Assembly: GCF_947503875.1 (NCBI RefSeq)
Contig: NZ_CANNFH010000005.1
Location: 1-64,000, forward strand
DNA length: 64,000 bases
Reading direction: 5' to 3'
From: an uncultured Polaribacter sp.
GTDB taxonomy: Bacteria; Bacteroidota; Bacteroidia; Flavobacteriales; Flavobacteriaceae
Position numbers and translations under genes: made by a program. The first letter of the stretch is position 1; every line of letters starts with the position of its first letter. Below the pieces are notes generated by a model, which saw nothing but the letters and a program-made list of their open reading frames with translations, did not search any database and was not told the DNA's origin. Shown piece by piece: positions 51,833 through 60,737 of this stretch.

Positions 51833-52876
51833 TTACTTTTTAAGTTGAAACTGCTCCAAAAAATTTGCAATTAAAACAGGTACAGGAAAATCTTGTATAT
51901 CTGCCCAAGCAATTGTAGCTTTTTCGAGTGTTTTTATCTCTACAATCCAAAATTGGGTGTGTAAATGTTGATGCGAAAGTTTGTGAACAATTTCCTTTTG
52001 GTTGATTAAGCTAAGCGTAGTTTCTGCTGTAAATAAGGTTTTAAATTCTTCGGTAGCTATTAAATCTTCTTTATTTATAGTTTTTTCGCTTTCAATAAGC
52101 GGAAATTGATATAAACCTTGCCAAATACCTTTGCCTGTTCTTTCAGATAAAATGGTTTTGTTGTCATCCGTTTTTATCACTAGAAAATTAAAAAAACGTT
52201 TTCTAACTTTTATTTTTTTCTCTTTGATAGGTAATGTTTCTGTTAAGTTTTTTTGAAGTGCAACACAACTATCCGCTAGCGGACAAAACATACACAATGG
52301 TTTTTTTGGCTTGCATTGTATGGCACCAAACTCCATAATTGCCTGATTGTAATCTGCTGGTTTTTTTGGGTCTATTAATGTATCTGCTAATTGTTTAAAT
52401 TCTTTTACACCTTTGGTGGAATTTATAGCAGTCTCAATACCAAAATAACGCGATAAAACACGATAAACATTACCATCTACAACAGCTTTGGCTTCATTAA
52501 AAGAAAAAGAGGCAATGGCAGCTGCTGTATACTCGCCAATTCCTTTTAATTTTATAATTTCAGAAAATGTAGTTGGAAACTCACCATTTAATTCGTTTGC
52601 AATATATTTTGCTGTAAAATGTAGGTTTCTGGCGCGCGAATAATAACCTAAGCCTTGCCACATTTTTAATACGGTACTTTCATCTGCTTTTGCAAGATCA
52701 AAAACTGTAGGAAAAGTGGTTGTAAATTTTAAATAATAAGACAAACCTTGGGCAACTCTTGTTTGTTGCAGCATGATTTCGCTTAACCAAATAAAATAGG
52801 GATTCTTGGTTTTACGCCAAGGTAAATCTCTTTTATTTTGTAAATACCACGTTATTAGTTTGTTAGAAAAATTCAT
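51833..52876 (-). CDS. mutY: A/G-specific adenine glycosylase
   Basis: A 347-residue enzyme that removes adenine paired with 8-oxoguanine. I choose the ATG at 52876 (MNFSNKLITWYLQ); the ATG at 52897 adds seven residues unlike family starts. The catalytic core shows LPWRKTKNPYFIWLSEIMLQQTRVAQG (active-site Glu), the helix-hairpin-helix KLKGIGEYTAAAIASFSF, VDGNVYRVLSRYFG with the catalytic Asp, and the iron-sulfur motif CX6CX2CX5C (CKPKKPLCMFCPLADSC). The C-terminal NUDT1-like domain (RTGKGIWQGLYQFPLIE, HKLSHQHLHTQFW) recognises 8-oxoguanine. Confidence 0.96.
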   Translation of the reverse strand: MNFSNKLITWYLQNKRDLPWRKTKNPYFIWLSEIMLQQTRVAQGLSYYLKFTTTFPTVFDLAKADESTVLKMWQGLGYYSRARNLHFTAKYIANELNGEFPTTFSEIIKLKGIGEYTAAAIASFSFNEAKAVVDGNVYRVLSRYFGIETAINSTKGVKEFKQLADTLIDPKKPADYNQAIMEFGAIQCKPKKPLCMFCPLADSCVALQKNLTETLPIKEKKIKVRKRFFNFLVIKTDDNKTILSERTGKGIWQGLYQFPLIESEKTINKEDLIATEEFKTLFTAETTLSLINQKEIVHKLSHQHLHTQFWIVEIKTLEKATIAWADIQDFPVPVLIANFLEQFQLKK

Positions 52877-52938
52877 TCGTAAAAAATAGAAATGCAATAT
52901 TACATTTAAAAATTCAGATAATTTTAATGTTTAATATT

Positions 52939-52979
52939 TTTGGAATTGATTAATTATCATATATTTGCATCCGCATTTT
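52939..52979 (+). promoter_or_regulatory. HU promoter (-33 TTTG, -7 TATATTTG) plus initial transcribed sequence
   Basis: TTTG at 52939-52942 is separated by 17 bp from TATATTTG at 52960-52967, the typical arrangement in Bacteroidota. The segment 52960-52979, TATATTTGCATCCGCATTTT, is identical to the rplU promoter at 41196-41215. Confidence 0.82.
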
Positions 52980-53017
52980 TGAAAGTAAATTAATAAAAAT
53001 ATAGTAAAAATAGAGAC

Positions 53018-53308
53018 ATGACGAAAGCAGATATCGTATCGAAAATTTCAGATAAATCAGGAATTGAAAAAACAGATGTTTTGGCAACTGTAGAAGCATT
53101 TATGACTGAAGTTAAAGGTGCATTAGAGAGTGGAGATAACGTATATTTAAGAGGTTTTGGTAGTTTTATTATAAAAACTAGAGCAGAAAAAACAGGTAGA
53201 AATATTTCTAAAAATACAACTATTAAAATTCCAGCTCATAACATACCAGCTTTTAAACCAGCAAAAACTTTTACAGAAGGTGTAAAAAGTAAAGTAGCTG
53301 TAAAGTAA
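53018..53308 (+). CDS. HU-family DNA-binding protein
   Basis: A 96-residue histone-like protein with the HU/IHF pattern: MTKADIVSKISDKSGIEKTDVLATVEAFM, then VYLRGFGSFIIKTRAEKTGRNISKNTTIKIPAHNIPAFKPAKTF, where the FGSF and the Arg/Pro arm residues mark the DNA-binding ribbon. It bends and compacts DNA as a dimer. It has a strong promoter and is followed 46 bp downstream by a tiny ribosomal-type protein. Confidence 0.96.
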   Translation: MTKADIVSKISDKSGIEKTDVLATVEAFMTEVKGALESGDNVYLRGFGSFIIKTRAEKTGRNISKNTTIKIPAHNIPAFKPAKTFTEGVKSKVAVK

Positions 53309-53354
53309 CACAATATTAACCTAAGCTTTAAGAGCTTATTAAACAACAAGCATT

Positions 53355-53444
53355 ATGCCAAGTGGTAAAAAAAGAAAGAGAGCTAAAATCTCTACACACA
53401 AAAGAAAGAAAAGAGCTAGAGCAAATAGACATAAGAAAAAGTAA
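53355..53444 (+). CDS. Tiny basic AURKAIP1/COX24-domain protein (mS38/bS22-like), 29 residues
   Basis: This gene is only 90 bp long: MPSGKKRKRAKISTHKRKKR and then ARANRHKKK, stop at 53442-53444. More than half of the residues are Lys or Arg. The sequence matches the DUF1713 (AURKAIP1/COX24) family, whose members include mitochondrial mS38 and the small bS22 of actinobacteria, so it is probably a small-subunit ribosomal protein. A hairpin terminator overlaps the stop codon. It is probably co-transcribed with the HU gene. Confidence 0.75.
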   Translation: MPSGKKRKRAKISTHKRKKRARANRHKKK

Positions 53445-53463
53445 GCATTTGCTTACTTTTTCG
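53437..53463 (+). terminator. Terminator overlapping the stop of the tiny ribosomal-type gene
   Basis: The stem aaagtaagc / gcttacttt, with a short A/T loop, is followed by ttc and T residues. The stop codon TAA lies in the 5' arm. Confidence 0.8.
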
Positions 53464-53516
53464 TTTATTGTTTAGCTAAAAGAAAAAAATCAATCAAAAA
53501 AAGTTCATTGACATAA

Positions 53517-53608
53517 GAAAATTTGCATGCAGTGTAAGGCTGTAAATTTTCTCACGGTATTTAAAAATACCTGAATTTCAATTAATCCATCTGCACAATG
53601 AAGTGCAG
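53517..53608 (+). promoter_or_regulatory. Structured leader of the RNase G gene: three consecutive hairpins
   Basis: Hairpin 1: GAAAATTTGCA (53517-53527) with TGTAAATTTTC (53541-53551), one mismatch. Hairpin 2: GGTAT with ATACC around 53556-53571. Hairpin 3: CTGCAC (53591-53596) with GTGCAG (53603-53608); its loop contains an unused ATG at 53598. The last hairpin ends 19 bp before the start codon. Confidence 0.6.
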
Positions 53609-53627
53609 TGTTAAAACCATTTTCAGT

Positions 53628-55157
53628 ATGAAAACAGAATTAATAATTCGTTCCAATTCATCTGATATTGATTTTGCCTTATTAAGAGATGGAAAACTTA
53701 TTGAATTAAATAATGAAACAACTGGAAACAAGTTTTCTGTTGGCGATATATTTTTGGCCAAAATAGGAAAAGTGTTAACGGGTTTAAATGCAGCCTTTGT
53801 AAATGTAGGTTACCCAAAAGATGGGTTTTTACATTATCATGATTTAGGTGCGCAAGTAAATTCATTAAATACATTCATTAAGAAAGTAAGCACAGGTAAG
53901 TATAAAGAATTCACTTTAAAAAACTTTCGAAAGGAAGTTGACATTAACAAAGATGGTAGTATAAAAGATGTACTAAAAACAGGGCAAAACTTGTTGGTAC
54001 AAATTGTAAAAGAACCAATATCTACAAAAGGACCCAGATTAAGTTCTGAGTTGTCTATAGCAGGCAGATATTTAGTTTTAGTTCCGTTTTCTAATAGAGT
54101 TTCTGTTTCTCAAAAAATAGAAGATCCTAAAGAAAAAGAACGCTTAAAAAGATTAGCAAAAAGCATAAAACCAAAAGGTTTTGGCGTTATTTTAAGAACT
54201 GTTGCCGAAGGTAAAAAGGTAGCAGAATTAGATAAAGATTTGCAAAACTCTCTAGAACGTTGGGTAACAATGTGCAAACGCATTGCAAATACAAATACAC
54301 CCACAAAAATCTTAGGAGAATTAAACAGAGCATCTTCTATTTTAAGAGATGTAATGAACGACTCTTTTACAAACATTATTACTAATGATGAAACTTTAAA
54401 AGTAGAGATTCAAGAGTATCTACAAGAAATTTATCCTGAGAAGGAAAAAATAGTAAAGTTACACAAATCTGAAGTACCAATTTTTGAAAAATATGGTATA
54501 GAAAGACAAATTAAAACTTCTTTTGGTAAAACAGTTTCTATGAGCAGAGGTGCGTATCTAGTAATAGAACACACAGAAGCCCTACACGTAATAGACGTAA
54601 ATAGTGGAAACCGTTCTAATAAAGCAGGTTCTCAAGAAGACACTGCGTTAGAAGTTAATTTAATTTCTGCAACAGAAATAGCACGCCAATTACAATTACG
54701 TGATATGGGTGGTATTATAGTAGTAGATTTTATAGACATGCATAAGGCTGAAAATAGAAACAAACTATACCAGCATTTAAAAGAACAAATGGCTTTGGAT
54801 AGAACAAAGCATAAAATATTACCTCCAAGTAAATTTGGTTTAATTCAAATTACAAGACAAAGGGTAAGGCCAGAGTTAAGTATAAAAACTATGGAAGCCA
54901 ACCCAAATAAAAATGGAGAAGTAGAAGCGCCAATTGTCTTATTAGACAAAATAGAGGCAGATTTAGAAAAATTTATTTCTAATACTAAAAATAAAAAGAT
55001 ACAATTACACTTGCATCCTTTTATTGCTGCATATTTATTAAAAGGCGTAAATTCTATTCGTTTTAAATGGTATTTAAAACACAAAAAGTGGATTACTATT
55101 ATACCTCGTGACGCTTACACATACTTGCATTATAGATTTAAATCTGTTAAAGAATAA
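53628..55157 (+). CDS. rng: Ribonuclease G / E-type endoribonuclease
   Basis: A 509-residue RNase E/G-family enzyme for rRNA 5' maturation and mRNA decay. I choose the ATG at 53628 (MKTELIIRSNSSDIDFALLRDGKLIE), which matches family starts; the ATG at 53598 lies in a leader hairpin. The S1 domain (SVGDIFLAKIGKVLTGLNAAFVNVG) is followed by TKGPRLSSELSIAGRYLVLVPF and the catalytic DNase I-like subdomain with IDVNSGNRSN and GGIIVVDFIDMH (metal-binding aspartates), then RTKHKILPPSKFGLIQITRQRVRP. The CPxCxGxG zinc-link motif is not evident. Confidence 0.93.
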   Translation: MKTELIIRSNSSDIDFALLRDGKLIELNNETTGNKFSVGDIFLAKIGKVLTGLNAAFVNVGYPKDGFLHYHDLGAQVNSLNTFIKKVSTGKYKEFTLKNFRKEVDINKDGSIKDVLKTGQNLLVQIVKEPISTKGPRLSSELSIAGRYLVLVPFSNRVSVSQKIEDPKEKERLKRLAKSIKPKGFGVILRTVAEGKKVAELDKDLQNSLERWVTMCKRIANTNTPTKILGELNRASSILRDVMNDSFTNIITNDETLKVEIQEYLQEIYPEKEKIVKLHKSEVPIFEKYGIERQIKTSFGKTVSMSRGAYLVIEHTEALHVIDVNSGNRSNKAGSQEDTALEVNLISATEIARQLQLRDMGGIIVVDFIDMHKAENRNKLYQHLKEQMALDRTKHKILPPSKFGLIQITRQRVRPELSIKTMEANPNKNGEVEAPIVLLDKIEADLEKFISNTKNKKIQLHLHPFIAAYLLKGVNSIRFKWYLKHKKWITIIPRDAYTYLHYRFKSVKE

Positions 55158-55189
55158 ATCGCTCTTGCAAAAGGCAATAATTTTTTATC

Positions 55190-55228
55190 AAAAAAAACCC
55201 AAAACTTTAAAAGTTTTGGGTTTTTTGT
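55190..55228. terminator. Bidirectional terminator between rng and the nuclease/phosphatase gene
   Basis: The long perfect stem aacccaaaacttt / aaagttttgggtt is flanked by A and T runs, between two convergent genes. Confidence 0.92.
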
Positions 55229-55230
55229 TT

Positions 55231-56289
55231 TTATAATTTTTCTTTTATTAAATACATATATACAGGAAAATGGTCTGAATAACCGCCTGTAAAACCACCA
55301 TTGGAAAAACTTCTAAAAGGATACCCTTTGTACCTTCCTTTTTTTTGACTTAAAAAACTTTTGTTAAAAATATTGGCTTGATACATTTTATAGCTAGAAA
55401 AATCTTTTTTATGCTTATTTAAAAATGGAGCTGTAATTAAAATCATATCAAAAAGATTTAAATTATCTCTGTAAGCCAAGGTGTTAAAACCTCTTTTATA
55501 CAAGTCTTCATAAGGGTTATAAATATCATTCTTGCTTACATTTCTTTTTTTACTTATTGTTTGTAATACCTTTTTAAAACTCGCGTTTATGGGGTCATCA
55601 TTAAAATCGCCCATAATTATAACTTTGGGATTTTCTTCTTTTTCTTTTATGTTGGCTATAATTTTTAAATTCTGATAGGCAGCTTTTTCACGTAGAGGAC
55701 TGCTTTTAGCTTCTCCACCTCTTCTAGAAGGCCAATGATTTACAATAACATGAATTAACTCATCATCTAAATAACCAGAAACCAATAGTTGGTCTCTTGT
55801 ATAAATCTTTTTATTTTCTCTATAAATATTTGGGTTAAACGTTTGGTGGTATATAGGCTTAAAATATCTTTTTTGATAGAGTAAAGCTACATCTATGCCT
55901 CTTTTATCAGGAGAATCGTAATGTATAATTCCGTATTTTTTGTTGTTTAGGTGTTTGGTTTGTGTCAAATCTTCCAAGACACTTAAATTTTCAACTTCAG
56001 CAACACCAATAATAGCAGGGCTAGTTTTTGCTTTTTCTAAACCAATTTTAGAAATGGTATAACCCATATTATTAATTTTACTCCAATACACTTTAGATTT
56101 ATTGGTATTTAACTCCATCATTGGGCTAGCTTCATCGTTTATAGCAAGATCATTTATGGTATCAAATAAGTTTTCTAAATTGTAAAAAGCAATCGTTCTA
56201 ATTGTATATTTTTTCCCTTTTTTTTGAGAAAATAAACTAGTACTTATTGGAATTAATAGTAATAATAATACTGTTGTTATTCTTTTCAT
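55231..56289 (-). CDS. Exported endonuclease/exonuclease/phosphatase-family hydrolase
   Basis: A 352-residue protein with a signal peptide (VLLLLLIPISTSLFSQ). The EEP fold motifs are visible in order: RTIAFYNLENLFD, AIIGVAEVEN (metal-binding Glu), SPDKRGIDVALLYQ, VIVNHWPSRRGGE, IIMGDFNDDP (catalytic Asp and Asn) and GGYSDHFPVYMYL (final Asp-His). It cleaves phosphodiester or phosphomonoester bonds outside the inner membrane, for example in DNA. It is divergent from a TonB receptor and DUF5689 gene, which commonly accompany such hydrolases in this phylum. Confidence 0.92.
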   Translation of the reverse strand: MKRITTVLLLLLIPISTSLFSQKKGKKYTIRTIAFYNLENLFDTINDLAINDEASPMMELNTNKSKVYWSKINNMGYTISKIGLEKAKTSPAIIGVAEVENLSVLEDLTQTKHLNNKKYGIIHYDSPDKRGIDVALLYQKRYFKPIYHQTFNPNIYRENKKIYTRDQLLVSGYLDDELIHVIVNHWPSRRGGEAKSSPLREKAAYQNLKIIANIKEKEENPKVIIMGDFNDDPINASFKKVLQTISKKRNVSKNDIYNPYEDLYKRGFNTLAYRDNLNLFDMILITAPFLNKHKKDFSSYKMYQANIFNKSFLSQKKGRYKGYPFRSFSNGGFTGGYSDHFPVYMYLIKEKL

Positions 56290-56409
56290 GCTTTCTCTTT
56301 TTCTGACATAAAAATAGTAAACAAAAAACTATAATTCATAATAAAATTTGATTTTAGTTAAAAATTTTATAAATTTAAGGGCTAAATTGAATGAAAAAGT
56401 AAGAGAATT

Positions 56410-59169
56410 ATGATAAAAGTTATTTTATCTACAATTTTTGTGCTATTGTTTTTTGCTACAACAAATGCACAAAAAATTGTAAAAGGATTGGTTTTAGACA
56501 ATACTTCAAAAAAACCATTACAAGATGTAATTATTGCCATTAAAGACACAAAAACAGCTTCTAAAACGTTAATTGATGGTAGCTTTACAATTAACTATGT
56601 AACTAACCAAAAGTTACTAATAGAAATTAGAAAAGATGGTTATGAAACACAAATATTTCCAATTGAAACCTCTAGAAAGTTAATTGATTTAGGTATAATT
56701 TTATTGTATAAAGACTTATCTGAAGAACAAGATTTAAGCTTAATCACGTTAACAGATGATGAGTTAAATGACGATGCAAGTGCTGCAGATAATATTGCTG
56801 GTCTTTTGCAAGCCACAAGAGACGTATATTTAAGAACGGCTGCTTTTGAGTTTAGTTCTTCTTTTTTTAGAGTAAGAGGTTTAGATTCTGGAAATGGTAA
56901 AGTGCTTATTAATGGCATAGAAATGAATAAACTCTTTGATGGAAGAGCACAATGGAGTAATTGGGGTGGTTTAAATGATGTGTTAAGAAATCAGGAATTT
57001 AGTAATGGTTTGGCGCCTTCTAATTATACTTTTGGTGGCCTTTTAGGGGCAACAAATATAAATACAAGAGCATCAGAACAAAGAGCAGGTACAAGAATTT
57101 CCTATGCATCTTCTAATAGAAGTTATGTGCACAGAGTTATGGCTACCCATGCAACAGGAATGTTAAAAGGTGGTTGGGCATTTAGTTTTTCTGGCAGTAG
57201 AAGAGCAGGTTTAGAGGGTTTTAATGAAGGTACTTCGTATAATGCGTATTCGCTTTTTACATCTGTAGATAAAAAAATTAACGATAAACATAGCATAACT
57301 TTTACAGGAATTTTTGCACCAAATAGAAGAGGTAAATCATCTCCAAATACACAAGAGGTTTTTGATATTAAGGGAATTGCTTATAACGATTATTGGGGAT
57401 TTTTAAACGGAAAAAAAGTAAATTCTAGAATTAAAGAAGTTGCAGAGCCTATTGTAATGTTGAATCATTTTTGGGATATTTCTAGTAAAACAAGTTTACA
57501 AACCAATCTTTCTTATCAAACAGGTAAAATTGGCAATAGTCGTATCGATTTTAACGAAGGTGCAAATCCAAGTCCTACCTATTATCAATATTTACCAAGT
57601 TTTAATTTAAGAAATAACGATTTTGCAGGGGCTTACATAGCGTTACAAAACTTTCAAAATGATGGGCAGTTAGATTGGAATTCCATCTTTGATGCAAACA
57701 TTACCAAAGCCTCTCAAGGTAAAAACGCTGCTTACGTTTTGTATGAAGATAGAAATGACGATCAGCAATTTACAGCCAACACTATTTTTACTTCAGAAAT
57801 TAATGATAACATAAGCATCAATGGAAAATTTGCTTACAGACAGTTAAATTCACACAATTTTGCAGAAGTTATTGATTTGTTAGGCGGTATTGGGTATTTA
57901 GATATCAATCCTTTTGCAGACAATACTGCTGCAATTGATAAAAGGCAAAATAACCTGCAAAATCCCAATAGAAGTGTTGGTGTTGGAGATGCTTTTAAAT
58001 ACAATTTTAAATTAACATCTACTGTGCTTAGTAGTTTTGCGCAGGCACAGTTTAAGTTCAAAAAAGTAGATTTTTATACAGCAGCTAGTTTTACGCAAAC
58101 AAGCAGTCAAAGAGAAGGTTTATACCAAAATGGTAGGTTTGTAGATACTTCCTTTGGGAAATCTGAAGCAGTAAATTTTACCAATTATGGTTTAAAAGGA
58201 GGTCTAACTTATAAAATTAACGGTCGGAATTTAATAGATTTTAATGCAGGTTATATAACTCAAGCACCAACTATTAGAAATACCTTTTCTAATTCTAGAG
58301 AAAACAATACAGTTGTAGATAATTTACAAAGTGAAAAAATTAGCACTGCAGATGTAAGCTATATTTTTAGAAGTCCTATGATTACTTCCAGATTAACGGC
58401 TTACTATGCCAATGTTACAGATGCTACAGAAATTTCTTTTTATTTCGCAGACGGAGTTGGTGGAGATAACACAGCCTTTGTACAAGAAGTTTTATCTGGT
58501 ATAGAAAGAAATAATTTGGGTTTAGAGTTAGGTATAGAAGCACAGATAACACCTACTATTAAACTAAAAGGAGCAGCTTCAATTGGGCAATTTACTTATG
58601 GTAACAATCCAAATTTGTACTTAACTTCTGATGTTGCCAATAATGGTGGTTTTGATAGTAATTTTAGGTCTAAAGATTATGTGGCACAATTAAAAAATTA
58701 CAAATTAGCTGCTGGTCCACAGAATGCTTATTCTTTGGGTTTTGAGTATAGAGACCCAAATTATTGGTGGTTTGGTGCCACCACAAATTTCTTTTCAAAC
58801 ATTTATGTTGATGTTGCACCACTTACAAGATCCTCCAATTTTTATGAAGATGCAGACGGTTTGCCTTTTAATGATTATGATCCAGTTTTGGCTAGAGATT
58901 TACTGCAACAAGAACGTTTTGACGATTATATGGTGGTAAATGCAGTAGGTGGTAAATCTTGGCAAATTAATGGAAAATATATTAGTGTATTTGCAACTGT
59001 AAATAATTTATTAGGAACAGCCTATATATCTGGTGGTTTTGAGCAAGGTAGAAACGCAAATTTTAGACAATTAAGAGACGATAAAGCGCTAGAAAAACCT
59101 GTTTTTGGAAACAGATATTGGTATGGTAGAGGTACAACCTACTTTTTAAATCTAAATTTAAGTTTATAA
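56410..59169 (+). CDS. TonB-dependent receptor with carboxypeptidase-like domain
   Basis: A 919-residue outer-membrane receptor with signal peptide (VILSTIFVLLFFATTNAQ), a CarboxypepD_reg-like domain (about 22-100: VKGLVLDNTSKKPLQDVIIAIK), a linker, a plug (DNIAGLLQATRDVYLRTAAFEFSS, FRVRGLDSGNGKVLINGIEMN, NFGGLLGATNINTR-type motif) and a barrel ending TYFLNLNLSL. The plug is unusual in having LQATRDVYLRTA in place of common plug text. It lies 3 bp before the DUF5689 lipoprotein gene. The substrate is likely to be a product of the divergent nuclease/phosphatase (inference). Confidence 0.93.
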   Translation: MIKVILSTIFVLLFFATTNAQKIVKGLVLDNTSKKPLQDVIIAIKDTKTASKTLIDGSFTINYVTNQKLLIEIRKDGYETQIFPIETSRKLIDLGIILLYKDLSEEQDLSLITLTDDELNDDASAADNIAGLLQATRDVYLRTAAFEFSSSFFRVRGLDSGNGKVLINGIEMNKLFDGRAQWSNWGGLNDVLRNQEFSNGLAPSNYTFGGLLGATNINTRASEQRAGTRISYASSNRSYVHRVMATHATGMLKGGWAFSFSGSRRAGLEGFNEGTSYNAYSLFTSVDKKINDKHSITFTGIFAPNRRGKSSPNTQEVFDIKGIAYNDYWGFLNGKKVNSRIKEVAEPIVMLNHFWDISSKTSLQTNLSYQTGKIGNSRIDFNEGANPSPTYYQYLPSFNLRNNDFAGAYIALQNFQNDGQLDWNSIFDANITKASQGKNAAYVLYEDRNDDQQFTANTIFTSEINDNISINGKFAYRQLNSHNFAEVIDLLGGIGYLDINPFADNTAAIDKRQNNLQNPNRSVGVGDAFKYNFKLTSTVLSSFAQAQFKFKKVDFYTAASFTQTSSQREGLYQNGRFVDTSFGKSEAVNFTNYGLKGGLTYKINGRNLIDFNAGYITQAPTIRNTFSNSRENNTVVDNLQSEKISTADVSYIFRSPMITSRLTAYYANVTDATEISFYFADGVGGDNTAFVQEVLSGIERNNLGLELGIEAQITPTIKLKGAASIGQFTYGNNPNLYLTSDVANNGGFDSNFRSKDYVAQLKNYKLAAGPQNAYSLGFEYRDPNYWWFGATTNFFSNIYVDVAPLTRSSNFYEDADGLPFNDYDPVLARDLLQQERFDDYMVVNAVGGKSWQINGKYISVFATVNNLLGTAYISGGFEQGRNANFRQLRDDKALEKPVFGNRYWYGRGTTYFLNLNLSL

Positions 59170-59172
59170 AAA

Positions 59173-60612
59173 ATGAAAAGATTAAAGAATAAAATAAAAA
59201 TAGTGTCAGGAATTAAAATCTTATTAATTGCCTTAATTTCTTTTACAGCTTGTGTAGAAGATGGAGATTTTACCGTTCCTGAAAATTTAGGTGAAGCAGA
59301 AAATCAAAAATTAACGGTATTGCTAGATAGTATAGATCAAGGTTTTATTGAATTAAAATCTATTAAAGATTTAAAAAAATTATACATTTCTGGTAATAAT
59401 CCAAAGGAAATAGTATCTAATATTGTAGTAAAAGGATACGTTGTTTCCGATGATGAAAGTGGTAATTATTTTAGAGAATTTTACATGCAAGACGCTCCAG
59501 AAAACCCAACATCTGGTATTAAAATTGTTCTAAATTTAAATAATATTCACACAAAATATAATTTTGGTAGAGAAGTATACATTCGTTTAAAAGGGCTGTT
59601 TATAGGTGAAACCAATTCTGGAGATGGAGTTACAGCAATAGGAGGTAAGGCTAAATTTTTTGATACTAGAGAAATTGATAATATTACTGGAAATCAATTA
59701 GAAAATCATTTTTTTAGAGCTAAAACAACAGCGGTTATTGTGCCTAAACTTATTACTTTGGGTGGACTTAATAGACCAGAAAATTTGGGTACTTATGTAC
59801 GTGTAGAAAATTCTTTTTTTGCAGGTGAAGTTGATGGTAAAGCATATATAGATCCCATAGAAGATTTTGATACCAAACGCATTATAGCAACTTGTGAAGG
59901 TTTAGGTGTTGTACAAGCTTTTGTAGAAACAAGTTCTTTTTCAGATTTTTCAAATTTGGCTTTGCCAAAAGGTGGTGGTTCTATAAATGCAGTAGTTACC
60001 AAAGATTTTGGTGGTGATTTTACGGTTATGGTTTTAAATAATGCAACTGAAGTAAATATGAATGAAGAAAGGTGTACGCCAAAATCTATAGAAGATTTTC
60101 AAACAATTTTATTGGAAGAAGATTTTGAAGAAACCGCTGGAAATATAAATATTGAAGGTTGGACAAACTACAATGAAAAAGGTACTAAACTCTGGCGTTC
60201 TTATTTTGACGATGACTCACAAAGTAGAGCTGCAAATATTGGTTCTTTTCGTTCAAGGAACGATGAAACAATTTCTTGGCTTATAACAAAAGCAGTAGAT
60301 TTAGATACAACTGCAGAAGAATATCTTTCTTTTGAAACGTCTACATCATTTGCAGATGGTAGCACTTTAGAAGTTTTAATTTCTGAAGATTGGGATGGAT
60401 CAACAGCTAACATATCAAATGCAAATTGGGAAGTATTACCTGCAAGAATAGCTACTAATACAGATGATTTTTCGGCTTTTATAAAATCAACTTTTATAGA
60501 TTTATCTCAATATAATGGCAGCGTTTCTATTGCTTTTAAATACGTAGGAAATGGCAATGAAGATTTTGATGGAACCTATGAATTAGATAACGTAAAAATA
60601 AATGCGCGATAG
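59173..60612 (+). CDS. DUF5689 lipoprotein with choice-of-anchor-J-type C-terminal domain
   Basis: A 479-residue lipoprotein; the signal ends at LISFTAC (Cys27). The N-terminal DUF5689 region (about 60-310) contains IVVKGYVVSDDESGNYFREFYMQDAPENP, GIKIVLNLNNIHTKYNFGREVYIRLKG and RPENLGTYVRVEN. The C-terminal beta-sandwich (about 320-478: ILLEEDFEE, EGWTNYNEKGTKLWRSYF, GTYELDNVKI) is of the choice-of-anchor J type. It is transcribed with the TonB receptor and may be its surface partner in place of SusD; biochemical function is unknown. Confidence 0.9.
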   Translation: MKRLKNKIKIVSGIKILLIALISFTACVEDGDFTVPENLGEAENQKLTVLLDSIDQGFIELKSIKDLKKLYISGNNPKEIVSNIVVKGYVVSDDESGNYFREFYMQDAPENPTSGIKIVLNLNNIHTKYNFGREVYIRLKGLFIGETNSGDGVTAIGGKAKFFDTREIDNITGNQLENHFFRAKTTAVIVPKLITLGGLNRPENLGTYVRVENSFFAGEVDGKAYIDPIEDFDTKRIIATCEGLGVVQAFVETSSFSDFSNLALPKGGGSINAVVTKDFGGDFTVMVLNNATEVNMNEERCTPKSIEDFQTILLEEDFEETAGNINIEGWTNYNEKGTKLWRSYFDDDSQSRAANIGSFRSRNDETISWLITKAVDLDTTAEEYLSFETSTSFADGSTLEVLISEDWDGSTANISNANWEVLPARIATNTDDFSAFIKSTFIDLSQYNGSVSIAFKYVGNGNEDFDGTYELDNVKINAR

Positions 60613-60737
60613 TTTTTTGAAAAATACTAGATAAGAAGCTAATTTTTATTTTTTAGATAATGTGTATTTAACAGTTTACTAATTTTAAGAATCGAAGTTG
60701 TATAAAATTATACTGTAAGAATTACTACTTTTACTAC

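Noticed and set aside
52877..52897. Earlier ATG for mutY at 52897
   Set aside because: The seven extra residues do not fit family N-termini; ATG 52876 starts the normal sequence.
53598..53627. ATG 53598 as the RNase G start
   Set aside because: It lies in the loop of a leader hairpin and adds ten residues not typical of the family; 53628 gives the usual N-terminus.
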